From the NCBI GenBank assembly GCA_000467715.1, contig AJFK01000049.1, forward strand, positions 1-63,171: 63,171 nt of DNA, read 5' to 3'. Source of the DNA: Hysterium pulicare CBS 123377. Lineage: Eukaryota > Ascomycota > Dothideomycetes > Hysteriales > Hysteriaceae. The first letter of the stretch is position 1; the number at the start of each line of letters is the position of its first letter. Below the pieces are notes generated by a model. The model saw only the letters and a program-made list of their open reading frames with translations. It did no database searches and was not told where the DNA came from. Below, in pieces: positions 23,714-35,547 of this stretch. Position numbers and translations under genes: made by a program.

Positions 23714-24678
23714 TGTGAATGCTGGAGAAGTAGAGATTCGCCTTAGGGAAAGCTTTGAGATAGAGGAGCGTAGTGAGGTTGGGGAAGATTTTCCGAGTAG
23801 ATTCATAGACGAGGGGTGTGAGAGTTGGCAGATAGCTAGGTGTGTATTTCAACATTGGAAATGGAAAACGTCATACTAATCTGCCTGCTTGCCGCCCCTC
23901 ACTCCATCTTCCCCCAAATGGCAAGTAGATAGACATGCGTAGCCGAGAGCCTTGACCCTGAGCCGGCATTTGGGGTCAAGACCCTGAAGACGGCACATAC
24001 CTCCCAGCCAGGTAGCACGGGCAGGCACTTGCTTTGACATCGTGCATGTGCAGGTGCGGCTTCAACACTCAACCCCCACCAGAGCAGAGCAGCAACTGAA
24101 GCTCGTCACCAACGATGCATTGATGCCAATCATCCCGAAGGTAATCCCCCATTGCAGATTGTATCTTCCAACCCCCAGGGCAATAGGCAATATCGCCATG
24201 ATCAATGTTGAAACATCGTTGAAACTCCCCGCAAGAAACAGTTGCGGAGAGCCAATCAAGACAAAACGGCACGCTATCACGTGGTTTTTTGCCGCGCTCA
24301 TCTGCATAGCAACCTTCAGGATCCATTGTCCTCTCGAAGACACAGAGCCCTCTGGAAGCATCCTCATATCAGACTCCGCAGCAGGTCATTATGTAAGGAG
24401 GCTATTTGTCCTCAAAAGCGCCTCCCTTCCCATTTTCACAATGCGTGTTTGTTATTCCAACTCATTGTTTGCATTGCACAATTCATCCTTGCATTCCATT
24501 GATGAATACTCTATTATAGGCAGGCCTATAAAAGATTCTGGCATCCAAGACTTCTACTTCAAACGCTTTGTCAATCTACAATTTCGAAGCAATACTCTTA
24601 CTACCAGCCTTCAAAATCTGCGATTGCAAATTACCGTCGCAAATCACAGCAATCCTTTCTGAACAATACCACATCAAT
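23714..24678. other. Divergent spacer between reductase and secreted-protein genes
   Basis: 965 bp between two divergent start codons. A long plus-strand open frame from about 24042 to 24662 lacks family features and overlaps the likely promoter and leader of the secreted-protein gene, so it is not annotated. Confidence 0.4.
24527..24534 (+). promoter_or_regulatory. TATA box candidate for secreted-protein gene
   Basis: TATAAAAG lies 145 bp upstream of the ATG at 24679, a good distance for a fungal TATA element with a leader of about 100 nt. Confidence 0.5.
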
Positions 24679-25305
24679 ATGCTTTTCAAACCTGCAACTC
24701 TTCTTCTTGGAGGACTCTCTACCCTTGTCTTGGCTGCACCAATTCTCAAGCGATCAATATTGACCGCCGCCGCACTCCAAGCCATTTCCCCTGCAACGGC
24801 CGAGTGCTCCAATGCACCATTCCCGGACGAGTGCGCAACAGCATCACAAGCCGCACCCGCCATAGCCACATCTTTCACAAAATACCAAATCACGACTATT
24901 GGCGAACAAGCCGCCCTCGTAGCACTCATGCTCTACGAATCTGGTGCCTTCAAGTATAACAAGAATCATTACCCTGGTGTGTCTGGGCAAGGAACGAGGA
25001 ACATGCAATCTCCGGCTTACAACTTGCAATATGCTGAGAGCTTGTATCCAGCTGCTACAGTGCAAGCGGCACAGGCGCAAGGTGTTGAAGCCGTGTTGGC
25101 GCTCGTAAGTGGAGATACAGATAGTTTTGGGAGCGGGGCGTGGTTTTTGAGCTCCCAATGTTCGACGACGATTCGTCAAGGCCTTGCGGCAGGGACGGCA
25201 GAGGGTTGGCAGGCATATCTGACCCAGTGCATTGGGACGTCTGATAATGGCGACCGAGACGCGCTGTATAGTGCGTCTCTAAAAGTTATGCAAGGCTCCT
25301 ATTAG
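24679..25305 (+). CDS. Secreted protein of unknown function
   Basis: Single exon, 208 residues. The first ~19 residues are a signal peptide (FKPATLLLGGLSTLVLAA), followed by PILKR, a dibasic Lys-Arg site where a Kex2-type protease could cut. The mature part has conserved text such as SPATAECSNAPFPDECATA and LVALMLYESGAFKYNKNHYP, and four Cys that could form two disulfides. I recognise it as a fungal secreted family without an assigned role. The YESG segment is loosely like the catalytic region of lysozyme-type folds, but this is not enough for a call. The gene faces away from the aldo-keto reductase and is followed closely by a hydrolase pseudogene on the other strand. Confidence 0.8.
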   Translation: MLFKPATLLLGGLSTLVLAAPILKRSILTAAALQAISPATAECSNAPFPDECATASQAAPAIATSFTKYQITTIGEQAALVALMLYESGAFKYNKNHYPGVSGQGTRNMQSPAYNLQYAESLYPAATVQAAQAQGVEAVLALVSGDTDSFGSGAWFLSSQCSTTIRQGLAAGTAEGWQAYLTQCIGTSDNGDRDALYSASLKVMQGSY

Positions 25306-25576
25306 GATCGCGCTGAATGCAGTCCCCACCACACAATGTGAGTAGGAATTGCCATGGGACTGAGTCCAATATGGCATTGCACTTCTCACTTCTCTCAATC
25401 TCTATGATCTCCTAGACGTCAGTGACTCGGAGTATCAACCAGCCTATTCTTTTCATATTCTTAGATGTATAGACTGTTCAAAATAATTATATAGCTTGAC
25501 AAGACTTCTGACTTGAGTGGACTGTTTCCTCTCTTGCCTTTCTTGACCGGAGTCTCAAGTTCCGTATTCAAATCTC

Positions 25577-26024
25577 TTACGGGCTCCCTAACCACCCTAA
25601 CGACGCTTCGTGATACCTATGTGGCGCCTGAATCGGAGGCGCATGTCCCAAATCCGCAAATTCCACCAGCATGCTCCCATTGATCCTGGCCATAGCCTTC
25701 TTCCCTAGAATGTTGTAATGTCCTAGCAACCGCTTGACATCGTCTGGGGCCAATTGCTTTCCTATAGCCGTGTTGTCCTGAATGAAATTCTTGCCGTGCA
25801 TCAGGATTGTGATATGATTGATGGGAGAGCCCGTAGGGTAGACGTCCATGTAAGCCATTGAGACATGCTGGCCTTGAGGTGTGAAGTTGAAGTGGTGGCT
25901 TGGGCATGGATACGTGAAATTAGAGCCGAAGAAAAGAGGAGAAGGATCCTCCACCGGATCTACGCTTGCCACTGCTGGATGAAGTAGGCCATGTAGTACG
26001 AGGAGTAGTATAGTTTTCTTTCAT
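25577..26024 (-). pseudogene. Broken alpha/beta hydrolase, frameshift and lost core
   Basis: The open part encodes the start of a secreted alpha/beta hydrolase (PLFFGSNFTYPCPSHHFNF, DVYPTGSP, ILMHGKNF) directly joined to the family's C-terminal part (DNTAIGKQLAPDDV, then GSMLVEFADLGHAP with the catalytic His). The segment between HGKNF and DNTAIGK, normally near 200 residues with the nucleophile Ser elbow, is missing without breaking frame. In addition, the signal-peptide frame (residues like TILLLVLHGLLHPAVA) is one base out of phase with the ATG at 26024-26022, as if one A had been added in the A run after the start codon. It therefore cannot make an active hydrolase. A shorter product from an internal ATG is possible but would be inert as an enzyme. 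Confidence 0.75.
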
Positions 26025-27010
26025 GCTGGGCATCCTATGTATGGATATCCAAGAACGAGTTAGTCTAACACACACCGATGCTTTTGCAAAACACAACCTC
26101 GGGTATGAGAACGCGCAAGGTCCTTGGTGAATCCCTTAATGAGCATGTTTCATGTTATCAAACTCCCTGAAATAGAGCATTATGATCGAGGACAGAGTAA
26201 ATGTTGACGTCGTAAAGGAATAGCAATGCGGAAAGCTGAATTGAGGCAAGATATATATATACATTGACCTTGGTGCAAACCACGTCATTCGAATTCGGGA
26301 TTATGTATGGGTCCTTTGGAAAGAGACATATTATTGAGCTGGAGTATGTGATGTCTCCGTATGTGCCTAGAGGTGGACCTGAAAGTAAAGTTTGCTAAGA
26401 TGATGAACGAGGACCGTTAATGGAGGGTCGATAGTATTTATTGGGACGGTCGCACAAGAGAATCAATTAACTGGCTTAAGCTATTCTAACTCGAGCATTA
26501 CCGAACCTCTGCAATGCTGGGATTCCTTTGCAAAGCGGGGATTCAGTTGTGATCTTGGATGATGCAGCTAAGCGTGACTTACATTGACAACCGGATAGTT
26601 GGAGGTAGGCCTAGTTTCATTCAAAAGAGGAACCTAAACACAACTGCTATGCCTATCAACAGTTGGGTTTGGAGCAGCGATGAACATTCATTTAGCTAAA
26701 ATGTCGCAGACTTTGCAATCCCAGAATCTATTCGACAAACGAGTTCGAGCAATGTGCTCTTGGGTATCCAAAACAGCTGAAGCCAAGTACAAAGGAGACA
26801 ATGGAAGGCGGACGGGCAGAGACCATCAGTAAACTAAAGCTGTAAACGCCTGACAGGATTGTGCGCCGCGGGTAATCCAAGCGTATACAATCTTCCCTGC
26901 ACTCAATGATTCCTTAGACAAATGAAATGCTGATAGAAGAACGCAGATGTCAACGGGTTGTTCAGGGGTATCATGAAACAAATGAAATCAACTTTGCCCA
27001 AGCCTTCATT
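26025..27010. other. Gene-free region between hydrolase relic and kinesin gene
   Basis: About 1 kb with moderate AT content and a short TA run near 26250. I see no coding frame with family resemblance, no splice logic and no repeat with clear ends. Confidence 0.4.
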
Positions 27011-30000
27011 CTAATCCTCGGGTGTCTCACTGCCAGAAGAGCTGAAGTAGCTCTGATCGATGCGGAGTATCCACTCAATCTTCTCCCTCTCGCTCCTCGC
27101 TCTAAAGAGATACGTGTTGCTCCTGGCAAAGACTGCCCAAACGCAATCCCTGCTCTTGCCCGCCGCTGTGCCTGTTCCGTTGTTTGCAAGTAGCCTAGCT
27201 ATCTGCGGCTTATGATCGACCCGCGAGTTGGCTAAGTTAATGGCGTTCAATTCGTCCCCTTCTGCATTATACACATGGAGGTAGGGTTTTCGTAACTCGA
27301 CATAGCGACGAGCCCATTTCGTGTTGTTTGCGTCGGGCATGAGAAGATATCCGCCTTTCAAGAGAGAAGGATTTTTGGGGATATGCCGTACATTTGCAAC
27401 AAGCGAAGGGGCAGGGCTAGCTGATATAGGAGGCTGAGGGGCGAATGCTGCTCCTGAAGCTGGCGGCTCGAGGTTAGAAGTTGTGAGGATAATTTCAGCA
27501 GGTGCCTTTTTGGTTTGCCAGAGAGTAAGAACACGTTTTAGCAGCTCAACCTGGCGTTCATCCATTGAGCATTTACTTGGGGTGTTGCCATTTACCATCA
27601 AGGCACGCGCGCTGAGAACACTCCGGGCTGTTTCTACTTCTGCTATTCTCCGGCGTCGTTTTTCGGTGTTGATGAAGTCGTGAACAAGGGAGACACCGCG
27701 TGGAGTCCAGCCGCTTAATTCTTCTTCGCCTTTGATGTAGTCGCCTCGAGTGTTCATGCGCCATAAATCCGTGGCTCGTTTTACAGAGGTTGGTCGGATA
27801 GCCACGGAGAAAATACCAACTGTGGAGTGCACAATTCGAGTCGCGTTCCAAAGTGCCATGAACATGGAGGTTTGTCGGATATAAGTACGTGCACGGATCT
27901 GAAGGGAAACATTGAGGGAGAAAACCATTGGCTCGGCCAATTTCGCACTGCTCACGTTCCAGAGAAGTAAGGCTTGAACACGATATTTCTCCGGCGTCGC
28001 CCTGTCTAGTAATAGAGACCCATGCATGCTTGAGTCCCATTGACCTATAAATGTGACGTTTGTTGTCCCGTCAGCGTTGTTGTTGACGACGGGCTGCGAC
28101 ACGAGCTTCACAGGAACCTCGTGAATTGGGCTGTCAAGAGCCGGTGCGTTGCCTGAGGAGTCTAGAAGACGAACACGTCCCACCCTCATGGACGTGATAT
28201 CTTCCCATTGTAGAGTTTCACCTGAAGTGTGCGTCACATTAACAACAACTCTTCGTTGTAGACCCTGGTGCAACTGATATGCTCCCGCATCAAGGTTGCT
28301 CGTTTGAACAACCTCTACAGGTTGATAGGTCCCATCCTCCGAGATCTCTTGGATCTGTATCCTTGAGAAGATATCATGCCGTTCCTCGGTGAAGAATTCC
28401 GTCTCCGGCAGACGCGAAGTGTGTCGCTTCTGCTTGGGTCGAGGAGCTGAATCACGCATGTCGTCCCAACTTAACAGCTTATCAAGATGCATTGTTGAAA
28501 CCTTCGCAAAGACTGAAACGCGAAGGAAGGAAGCCCGTGAGCTGGCATAAGAAAGACTCATGCTGTGCACGCTCTCAAAACGTATTGGACCCTCGTCGAA
28601 ATCTTTGATCATTTGAGTGGTAGTGGCACCTGTTTCGTCGGATATGCCTGGCACGAAAAGTTGGGCGTGTACGTGAGAACCTTCTCGCTCTGGAAATCCG
28701 ACCATGTCGTGCATGACGACATTGAATTTCAACGTCGTGGAAGGTGCTTCTGCTGACGAAGGTTCAAGCGATAGCCGTATGATGCCGATAACGTTGGCAG
28801 TATATGGAGAAACAACATCGAGGTTAAAATCCTGGACGCGAGATTCGAAAACAGCTGCGAGTGGGACGTCTGTGTCACCTATTCGAGAGAATTCTGGCAT
28901 ACATGCTTCTGAGAACGGGTTCTCGAGGCTGAAATGTTGTAAATATTCCGGGCGATTTAGGTATTGGTGCATTTGATGCATCAGGCGAACACGGAATCGG
29001 AGCTTTTGCAGAGACCACAGATGTACTACATGGTTCTTGAAGTCAACAACTCTCACGCCAACACATGGCTTGGTTGTATTGTCAAGGTCCTCATCATCCT
29101 CAGCGGGTATACCATTCAGCACCAAATCGTAGGATGAAGCGAAGGAGTGGCCGACGTCAACAATGCAAAACTGGAAGACAACATGCTTGTCCATCTGTTG
29201 ACTCATAACTTGCGCTTCTTTCAAAGTTGCTGCATTTTGGAGAATGGTCTCCGCCATTGACACGTATTTGCGCTGCCGCCATCGCTCGAACACATTCTTG
29301 GCGAGGTCAAGTTGGACTTCGGTCGGTTTAACAGAACCATTGGCCTGCGGTGTAGAAGGTTGCGGGGTTGGCTCCTGCTGAAGCTCCTGTATCTGCCGCT
29401 GGAATTCTTCCTTCTGCTCTTGAAGCTGTTTCTGCATTTCCTCTTTCACAGTACGCAAGTTCTCTTCCATCTTGATCTTCTCTGCCTTGATCTCCTCAAT
29501 CTCAACGTTGGCTTCTTCCGCTGATTTCAATTTCGCTTGATATTCTTCCTTTTGTTTGTCGAGCTTCTCTTGCATGTCTTCTTTAACAAGGCGTAAACAT
29601 TCGTCTTCATCGCCCGGCTGGGGCGTCGAAGGCATAGTCAATGCCGTGTCTAGAGAGAAGTTGTCGATTGTTCCAGTAGAAGCGTACTTCTCTCGAACAG
29701 GATATGACGTTACAGAATCGAGATCATCTTCTGTGTCGAACAGTCGACTTTCAGGCCGGCCTTTCCTTGTAGCTCGAATCCTCTGAAGATCATCGAACAA
29801 TACATCAAGCTCTTCGTCGGTAAGACTGGCTATCTTTTGATCCGTTCCCAATATCGCCGTAACGGCCTCTCGTCGCGCAAAAGACCAATCTGAATCACGT
29901 CCATTACGAAATGGTGCCGGAGAACCCGCCCTTGGGCTATCAGAGTCAAATTCGGACTCTGGTCTGCTAACGGTACTCCACGATCTTTCATGCCCTGGGC

Positions 30001-31894
30001 GGGGCGATGGAGAGCTCAATTGGCTTGCGGTGACTGAGTGGCGAAGTAGGCTGCCTTGCTCAGCGCGCTCAGCTCGAGCTTCTTGCGGATTATTGAAGCG
30101 AAAGATGTGGAAGTCGCCAAGAATAATCCGGTAGCCGCTCCTTAAGCGTTTCGGTTTTTCGATGCGGACACCGTTGACCATGACTCCTGCATTATCTCTC
30201 GGAATCACAGTCACAGCGCCGTCCACGTTTTCAAAGGTACAATGTTCATGCAATATTTGCGAGCCATTCAATCTGATCTCAGCCGTGGTTGCAGTTTCAA
30301 CATTTCCTACCACTGTCGTTCCCGGTTTCAGGTTGTAGACCAGGCATTCCGCGAGCAATGGATCGTCGCTGAGATTCACAAGATGAGGCATTTTCTTGGG
30401 TGTCGAAAGCCCCACAAAGCCCTTTTCGATACTAATTCCGAGTTCTTCCAAAGCTGCTTCTCGTTCTTTGTGGATTTGCTCGGTCTTGTGCAGCTTCTCT
30501 TCCCAAGTCTGGTTCAGGTCCTGGTAAAGCTTCTCGGATTGATTCAGCTGCTCCACGATCTCAGCTTTTGAAACTTTCTTGATGGTCCCGTCTGGCTGTG
30601 TGATAGAGACTATTTGTTTCTCTAAAGGTGTATCCGGTGCATATTGCTCTTCCAACAGTCCAGGCGAAGTGCCACCACTGAGTTTGGATCGAAGCTGGGC
30701 AAGCTCTTCCTTTAGTTCCCTTATCATCCGAGCGTTTGGATCCTCGTTCACGACAGCATGATTCTTAATGCGTTTTGCAGAATCGGCGTAACGTAGTGTT
30801 GATAGTGTTTCCTCAAAATTGATGTCTGCCGGGGAAATGGCAGCTATCATGGCTGTCAAGCTGTTGCCGCCGAGAGAGTCCTTGAGGAGCCATGTCAAGA
30901 CGGAGTCTCGATAGGGGACCTGTGTATTCTTCTTCTTCCCAGATGACATATCTGCAAGTGCGGCAATAACACGGCCCAGAGTAGATAGAGACCTGTTAAT
31001 CTCAGCTCCTTCTTTCAATCGAGCTCCCGTCGCACCAGTAGATGTTGCTCTTTCTGAACCTGCCAAATCTACCAGACTGATCTTCGCCACCTTCTCACCA
31101 CTCATGCTGGTCTCCACATCGTGACGTTTCTGGGTCAGAGTGAGAGTGAACACTGCATGAGATCTACTGGACGTCTCATTCATATTTGTCGCGGCAACTG
31201 TTCGCGCCTTGTTGCCCTCATCCATCAAGTTCTCAATTTCGGCGAAAGACCTGACCACAAGCTTTGCTAAATCTTCCACGTAAGGACCAGTAGAAGGATG
31301 CTCTCGGACTCTCAAATTGCCCTTCGTAGAGGGGTTAAGCAGATCGCGAACGCGCTCGTTGTAGATTTCCAAATACGACACCTCCACCGTGCAGCTATTA
31401 TTCTTGTCCGTCTGCATAGATCCTATCCTCTCAAACATATCCCTACAAATCTTTGGTATGATGCCGGCCTCTTCTCCGTACCCCATCATAGAGTATGACT
31501 TTCCAGATCCAGTCTGACCATAGGCGAAGATACAGTTGTTGTACCCCTGAAAGGCATTGTCCAGCAGAGGTCTCCCGAGATCATTGAAAAGATTGTCCTG
31601 TCCTGCGTAATGCGGATCGCCACGATTGAAGGACCAGTAACTTTTGTCGAATGCGAAGGTTTTGTTGCCTTCCGTGGCGGCCTTTGCAGCCTTGGACTTG
31701 GTATCAACATTACCCGGAGGAGTCAGGACGGTTTGCGAGTCCTTCATCTGAACAATGCATTGTGCGTTTCTGTCGATTTCTGGGAACTGTTAAGCATGAC
31801 AGAGCTGGTTCAGGGAACAGTACCACAAACCTCTGCCATTGAAAGGCCTCACCCTCACCACCACCTTGATGTTGCCTCCTCCAGCCGCAGCCAT
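27011..31894 (-). CDS. unc104: Kinesin-3 motor (KIF1/Unc-104 type)
   Basis: Two exons, 31894-31831 and 31779-27011, encode 1610 residues. The small first exon (MAAAGGGNIKVVVRVRPFNG) joins to EIDRNAQCIVQMKD. The motor domain covers about 5-365, with the P-loop GQTGSGKS, switch I NETSSRSH and switch II DLAGSE. Short coiled coils follow, then a forkhead-associated domain at about 500-600 (VMVNGVRIEKPKRLRSG, then IILGDFHIFRF). A Glu/Gln-rich coiled coil precedes the long conserved stalk region. A C-terminal pleckstrin-homology domain runs over about 1495-1600 (LLKGGYLLMPDANNTKWARR to EKIEWILRID). This is the classic kinesin-3 layout for moving endosomes and vesicles to microtubule plus ends. The long N-terminal and PH parts argue against mitotic kinesins. 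No defect is seen. Confidence 0.94.
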
Positions 31895-32192
31895 GGTCGA
31901 TGCGAGGTTTTGCAGAAGTCGCGGTGACAGACAGTCGGATCGGATGTCGCTGATCGAGGGACCGTCACATACGTCGATCCGGAGGTCTCATAGCTCTATG
32001 GGGGTAGAGGGTGGAGGGTGCATGGAGGGCGATGATGGTAAATGTCGCGTCTAAATGTCGGGGCGCGTGTTTTGTCTCCCTGGTCGTGAAATTGCTGTGT
32101 TCCGTGCACCTGTCGTTTGAAAACGGTGACGCAGCAATATTCATGCACCAACGAACTACAATAATTCGATCCATCTACGGACGGTGGTGTCG
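31895..32192. promoter_or_regulatory. Compact divergent promoter, kinesin-3 and TRM5
   Basis: Only 298 bp separate the two start codons. Both promoters must lie here or overlap the opposite leader. No TATA box is evident, in keeping with housekeeping genes. Confidence 0.5.
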
Positions 32193-33758
32193 ATGTCGGC
32201 CGACGATATGTTTCTGCCGCCGGTGAACCGGGCGATGAAAGTGCTAGACCGTACTTTCTTCCAGAAGACTATTCCTACTTCCGCTGCCCGCATTTTCAAC
32301 CTTCAAGATATATCACGATGCAGGACCGCACTGGAAAAGCACAACAACGCCCTCATTCAGCACCGGATAGCTGCGATAAGGCCCGACCCAGATGAAGAGA
32401 TGGCTCGGACAGGCGGAAAATGCATCGTTCTACGGCCGGACATCATGCACAATGGTAGTAGCGATGCCTTCACTGCTTTACAAGGGACACCGAGCCTGAC
32501 TCAAGCAGACAGACCCGCAGACATGGACACCTAAATTACAGAGCCTGCAAAATGATGGCATCCTGGGTGTAATACCATATACGCTCCACCTAGACTACAA
32601 TTATTGGACATATCGTACGCCTCAACTCAAAACCGCCCTATGCGATGGTAGTACTGACCATCTCCAGCCGAGATAATGCAAGCCATCATCCCACAGACTG
32701 AGGAACTGGACGAACTGCCGACAGGGTTCAGTCTGGTAGGACATGTTGGTACGAGGACCCCTCCAGACTCGGAAAATGTGCTTGTTTTTCTAACCTCATG
32801 TCCAGCCCATGTCAATCTCCGCGATAAATACCTACCGTATAAGCATCTCATCGCAGACGTATTGAAAGACAAGAACCCCATCGTCAAGACTGTCATAAAC
32901 AAGGTAGATCGCGTTGGCGAAGAGAATGAATACCGTACCTTTCAATATGAGGTATTGAACGGTCCAGACGACCTCAACGTGATTGTCCACGAGCAAGGCT
33001 GTGCTTTCTGTTTCGACTTTGCGAGAGTATACTGGAACAGTCGGCTACATACAGAACACGAGCGCATATGCTCTTTGTTCAACGAAGGGGATGCGATATG
33101 CGATGTCATGGCTGGCGTCGGTCCTTTTGCGATCCCTGCAGGCAAGAAGCGTGCATTTGTTTGGGCAAATGACCTCAATCCGGACAGTCATGCTAGTCTC
33201 AAAGCTGCCGTGAATCGAAATAAAGTTTCGGATTTTGTTCGACCGTTTAATACCAACGGCCACAACTTCATACGAACAGCTACCGCCGACCTCTTCAATA
33301 GCCAATACTCGGTTCCTATCTATCCTAAAAACAAACCCTCTAGGAACGATCCACCTCTAGTTACACCTCCGGTGCCGTCGAAGACTCTTTTTCAGCCCCG
33401 CTTCTTCTCCCATTACGTTATGAACCTCCCTGCCTCCGCCTTGGAATTCTTACCATCCTTCATCGGTCTTTATTCTAGCATTTCCCCAAGCTCTCCTGGC
33501 TCTATTCGTCAGCTCTTTACTCCGCATACCAACAAGAAACTTCCCATGATCCATGCATATTGTTTCAGCACCAAGAGCGGCGACAACGTCGAACAAGCGC
33601 ATGAAATATGCGCCGAAATCTCGCGACAACTAGACTATGAGATTACCCCGAACATGCCCGAGACGCAGATATGGGATGTGAGGGATGTGGCGCCTAAGAA
33701 AAGGATGTTTTGTGCGAGCTTTAGGCTGCCTGTAGAGGTCGCATTCCGAGTGGCATGA
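32193..33758 (+). CDS. trm5: tRNA (guanine37-N1)-methyltransferase Trm5
   Basis: Four exons, 32193-32454, 32513-32614, 32668-32748 and 32806-33758, encode 465 residues. Joining restores family text: MFLPPVNRAMK, HNDPQTWTPKLQ, DYNYWTYPEIMQAIIP and VGHVAHVNLRDKYLPYK. The C-terminal Rossmann domain has the SAM-binding segment DVMAGVGPFAIPAGKK, the motif NDLNPDSHASL and the NLPASALEFL catalytic region. Trm5 puts a methyl group on N1 of G37 next to the anticodon, preventing frameshifts, and acts in cytosol and mitochondria. Intron 3 (32749-32805) is 57 nt and lacks stops in frame, so retention would insert 19 residues without a frameshift. Confidence 0.93.
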
Positions 33759-34133
33759 GCATTCATATGCATGGAGTAACCGACTTGTCGACGAAGAGGA
33801 TGTAGGCCGCATTGGTGGAAGGGTCACAAAAGCTTTCAACATCCATTGTACACATGGGACAACCATAATATCTCTTGCCGACACAAGATAGGGCTTTCAT
33901 GTCTCAGTATTAAAGAATGAGGAAATTGGCAAAGTAATGAAGTGTCATTCATCATTAACACCTCATAAAACACTCAGATGTTCTTGCCGTGATGGTATGT
34001 AATACCACTTCTGCTTGCGTAATCCAGATGTGTAGGTGGCAACTTTTTCGCATGTATATGGACAAGTTTTTATAGAGGCCGTAGTTCAGGTTTGAGTATG
34101 CTCGTTCGCTGTTCAGCAGAAGCCTAAACCACA
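33759..34133. other. Spacer between convergent genes
   Basis: Between the stops of trm5 and the complex I subunit. Expected to hold both 3' UTRs. Nothing else is seen. Confidence 0.4.
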
Positions 34134-34623
34134 TTATTTTCCTGCTCGTGGCTTCAACTTCTTCAAGTCTTCCTCCGGTATGTAGTTCTGTTGTTCAAAT
34201 AGATAACCACGGATCTTGGACTCCTTGAGTAGTTCGAAGTATCGTTCTGGGAAGTAACAGGTGTCAGCTTGATCATCCTAAACGCAAGGCAATCTCGCCG
34301 GGGAACGGAGGGCACAATTGGCCGCAACAGATACCCCACCATGGCTAGAATATACCATGATCATTTCCCTCACGACATATAGTTTTATTCCACTCACCTC
34401 TCAAGTGCCCACACTTTTCCAGATGATTGACTCCTTCCCGATAATAGCATTTCCCCATTTCCTCGCGCACCAGCCTCGCCATCATACTCTTGACCCACTG
34501 TTCGCGAATGATCGCATCCTGGGCAGCTTTCAGGGCCTTATTGTCATCGTAGTCGACTCCGTCGAAGGTAGGCGGGACAGTGGGCTTCTTCGCGAGGAAA
34601 GCTTCCGATTCGGGCGTCGGCAT
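34134..34623 (-). CDS. nuo-12.3: Complex I 12 kDa subunit (NDUFB10/PDSW-like)
   Basis: Two exons, 34623-34398 and 34246-34134, encode 112 residues, close to the 12 kDa expected. The intron is GTGAGT...CCCAG. The N-terminal text MPTPESEAFLAKKPTVPPTF and the core EEMGKCYYREGVNHLEKCGH, followed after the junction by LRERYFELLKESKIRGYLF, fit the fungal NADH:ubiquinone oxidoreductase 12 kDa subunit. It is an accessory membrane-arm subunit of respiratory complex I. The two Cys may form a disulfide in the intermembrane space, as in related subunits. Family placement is firm, but equivalence to the Neurospora name is from memory. Confidence 0.87.
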
Positions 34624-34851
34624 TGCGGCAGATCGAAGCTTGACAAATATTGATGGAGAGCTCGAGAAGGTTGAAAGTTAAGCCTTTATTCACTAGGAGT
34701 ACGGCTGATGTCAATTGAGGCTGTTGAGGTTGTGAATGTGGATTATCCAGTTACAGAGGACGTCGAATGATGGATTATGAGGTAGGTAGCTTAAAATGAT
34801 CACGTGATCGGTAAGAACCTCTAGGTACCTTGCAGCATAGCTTCACAATCA

Positions 34852-35547
34852 TCAACTGCTCGGCATTCCGCCTCTAAATCCAACTCTTGATCCAACCCCT
34901 TCCTCTCTCCTCTTTGGTGCCTCCTTGAATGCAGCCATCAATCTACCACTACCGCTTCCCTCTGCATTTGACTTTCCCTGACCGCAGTTGTCTCCAGCCC
35001 GCCCCATCCCCAATCCAGCAACCCAACTTCCCATAATCTCGCCAATGGGTGCAATTCCACCCCAGTCTTTCCACCGCTCTTCAGCTTGTAATTGAGGATT
35101 CCGATATTTGACTTTCCATCTCCATTCGTCAAAATGCACTTCTTTGCCTAGTTCGGCTTGCGCCAGCAAGATGTCGCGATTGCTCGTGCAGATGGAGCAC
35201 ATGCGGTGGATTCGAAATGATTGAAAGGGATGTGCTTGCGGTCCAGCACATCGAATGTCTGAAGCAATGTTTTCTAAATTCGTGGGCATGAGACCTTCTC
35301 CTTTGAACTTCAAGCTCGCTGTGTCCGAGGTTGTGGCTTTCCCTACCACCTCCGTGGCATTGTCGGTAGACGCGGATGTTGGTGAACTCCCAGGCGCGGG
35401 ACAAGGTAACTGTGTTGCGATGTAAGCGTATTGTGAATCGTCAGCCCTCCTAGCTCTTGATCGGGCCGCTGTGCAAGGCAGGGTAGGGTTGGCAGCAAGT
35501 AAGGAGTGCCCACACGTTGTGAAGATGTAGAGACGGTGCCAGCACAT
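34852..35547 (-). CDS. Fungal hypothetical protein with N-terminal Cys/His motif
   Basis: Single exon, 231 residues, ATG at 35547. The start MCWHRLYIFTTCGHS places Cys and His with spacing seen at the start of many fungal proteins of unknown function. More Cys occur at ADDSQ-downstream positions and in MCSICTSNRDILL, so metal binding is possible. The centre has a conserved-looking helix (AELGKEVHFDEWRWKVKYR). The C-terminus is rich in Gly, Arg and Glu. I do not recognise a domain. Coding is supported by length, ATG context and the MCWH/CGHS pattern. It lies 228 bp upstream of the complex I gene on the same strand. Confidence 0.6.
   Translation of the reverse strand: MCWHRLYIFTTCGHSLLAANPTLPCTAARSRARRADDSQYAYIATQLPCPAPGSSPTSASTDNATEVVGKATTSDTASLKFKGEGLMPTNLENIASDIRCAGPQAHPFQSFRIHRMCSICTSNRDILLAQAELGKEVHFDEWRWKVKYRNPQLQAEERWKDWGGIAPIGEIMGSWVAGLGMGRAGDNCGQGKSNAEGSGSGRLMAAFKEAPKRREEGVGSRVGFRGGMPSS

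Noticed and set aside
24042-24662. 206-codon plus-strand frame before the secreted-protein gene
   Set aside because: No recognisable family text, contains the TATA element of the next gene, and ends just before its ATG.
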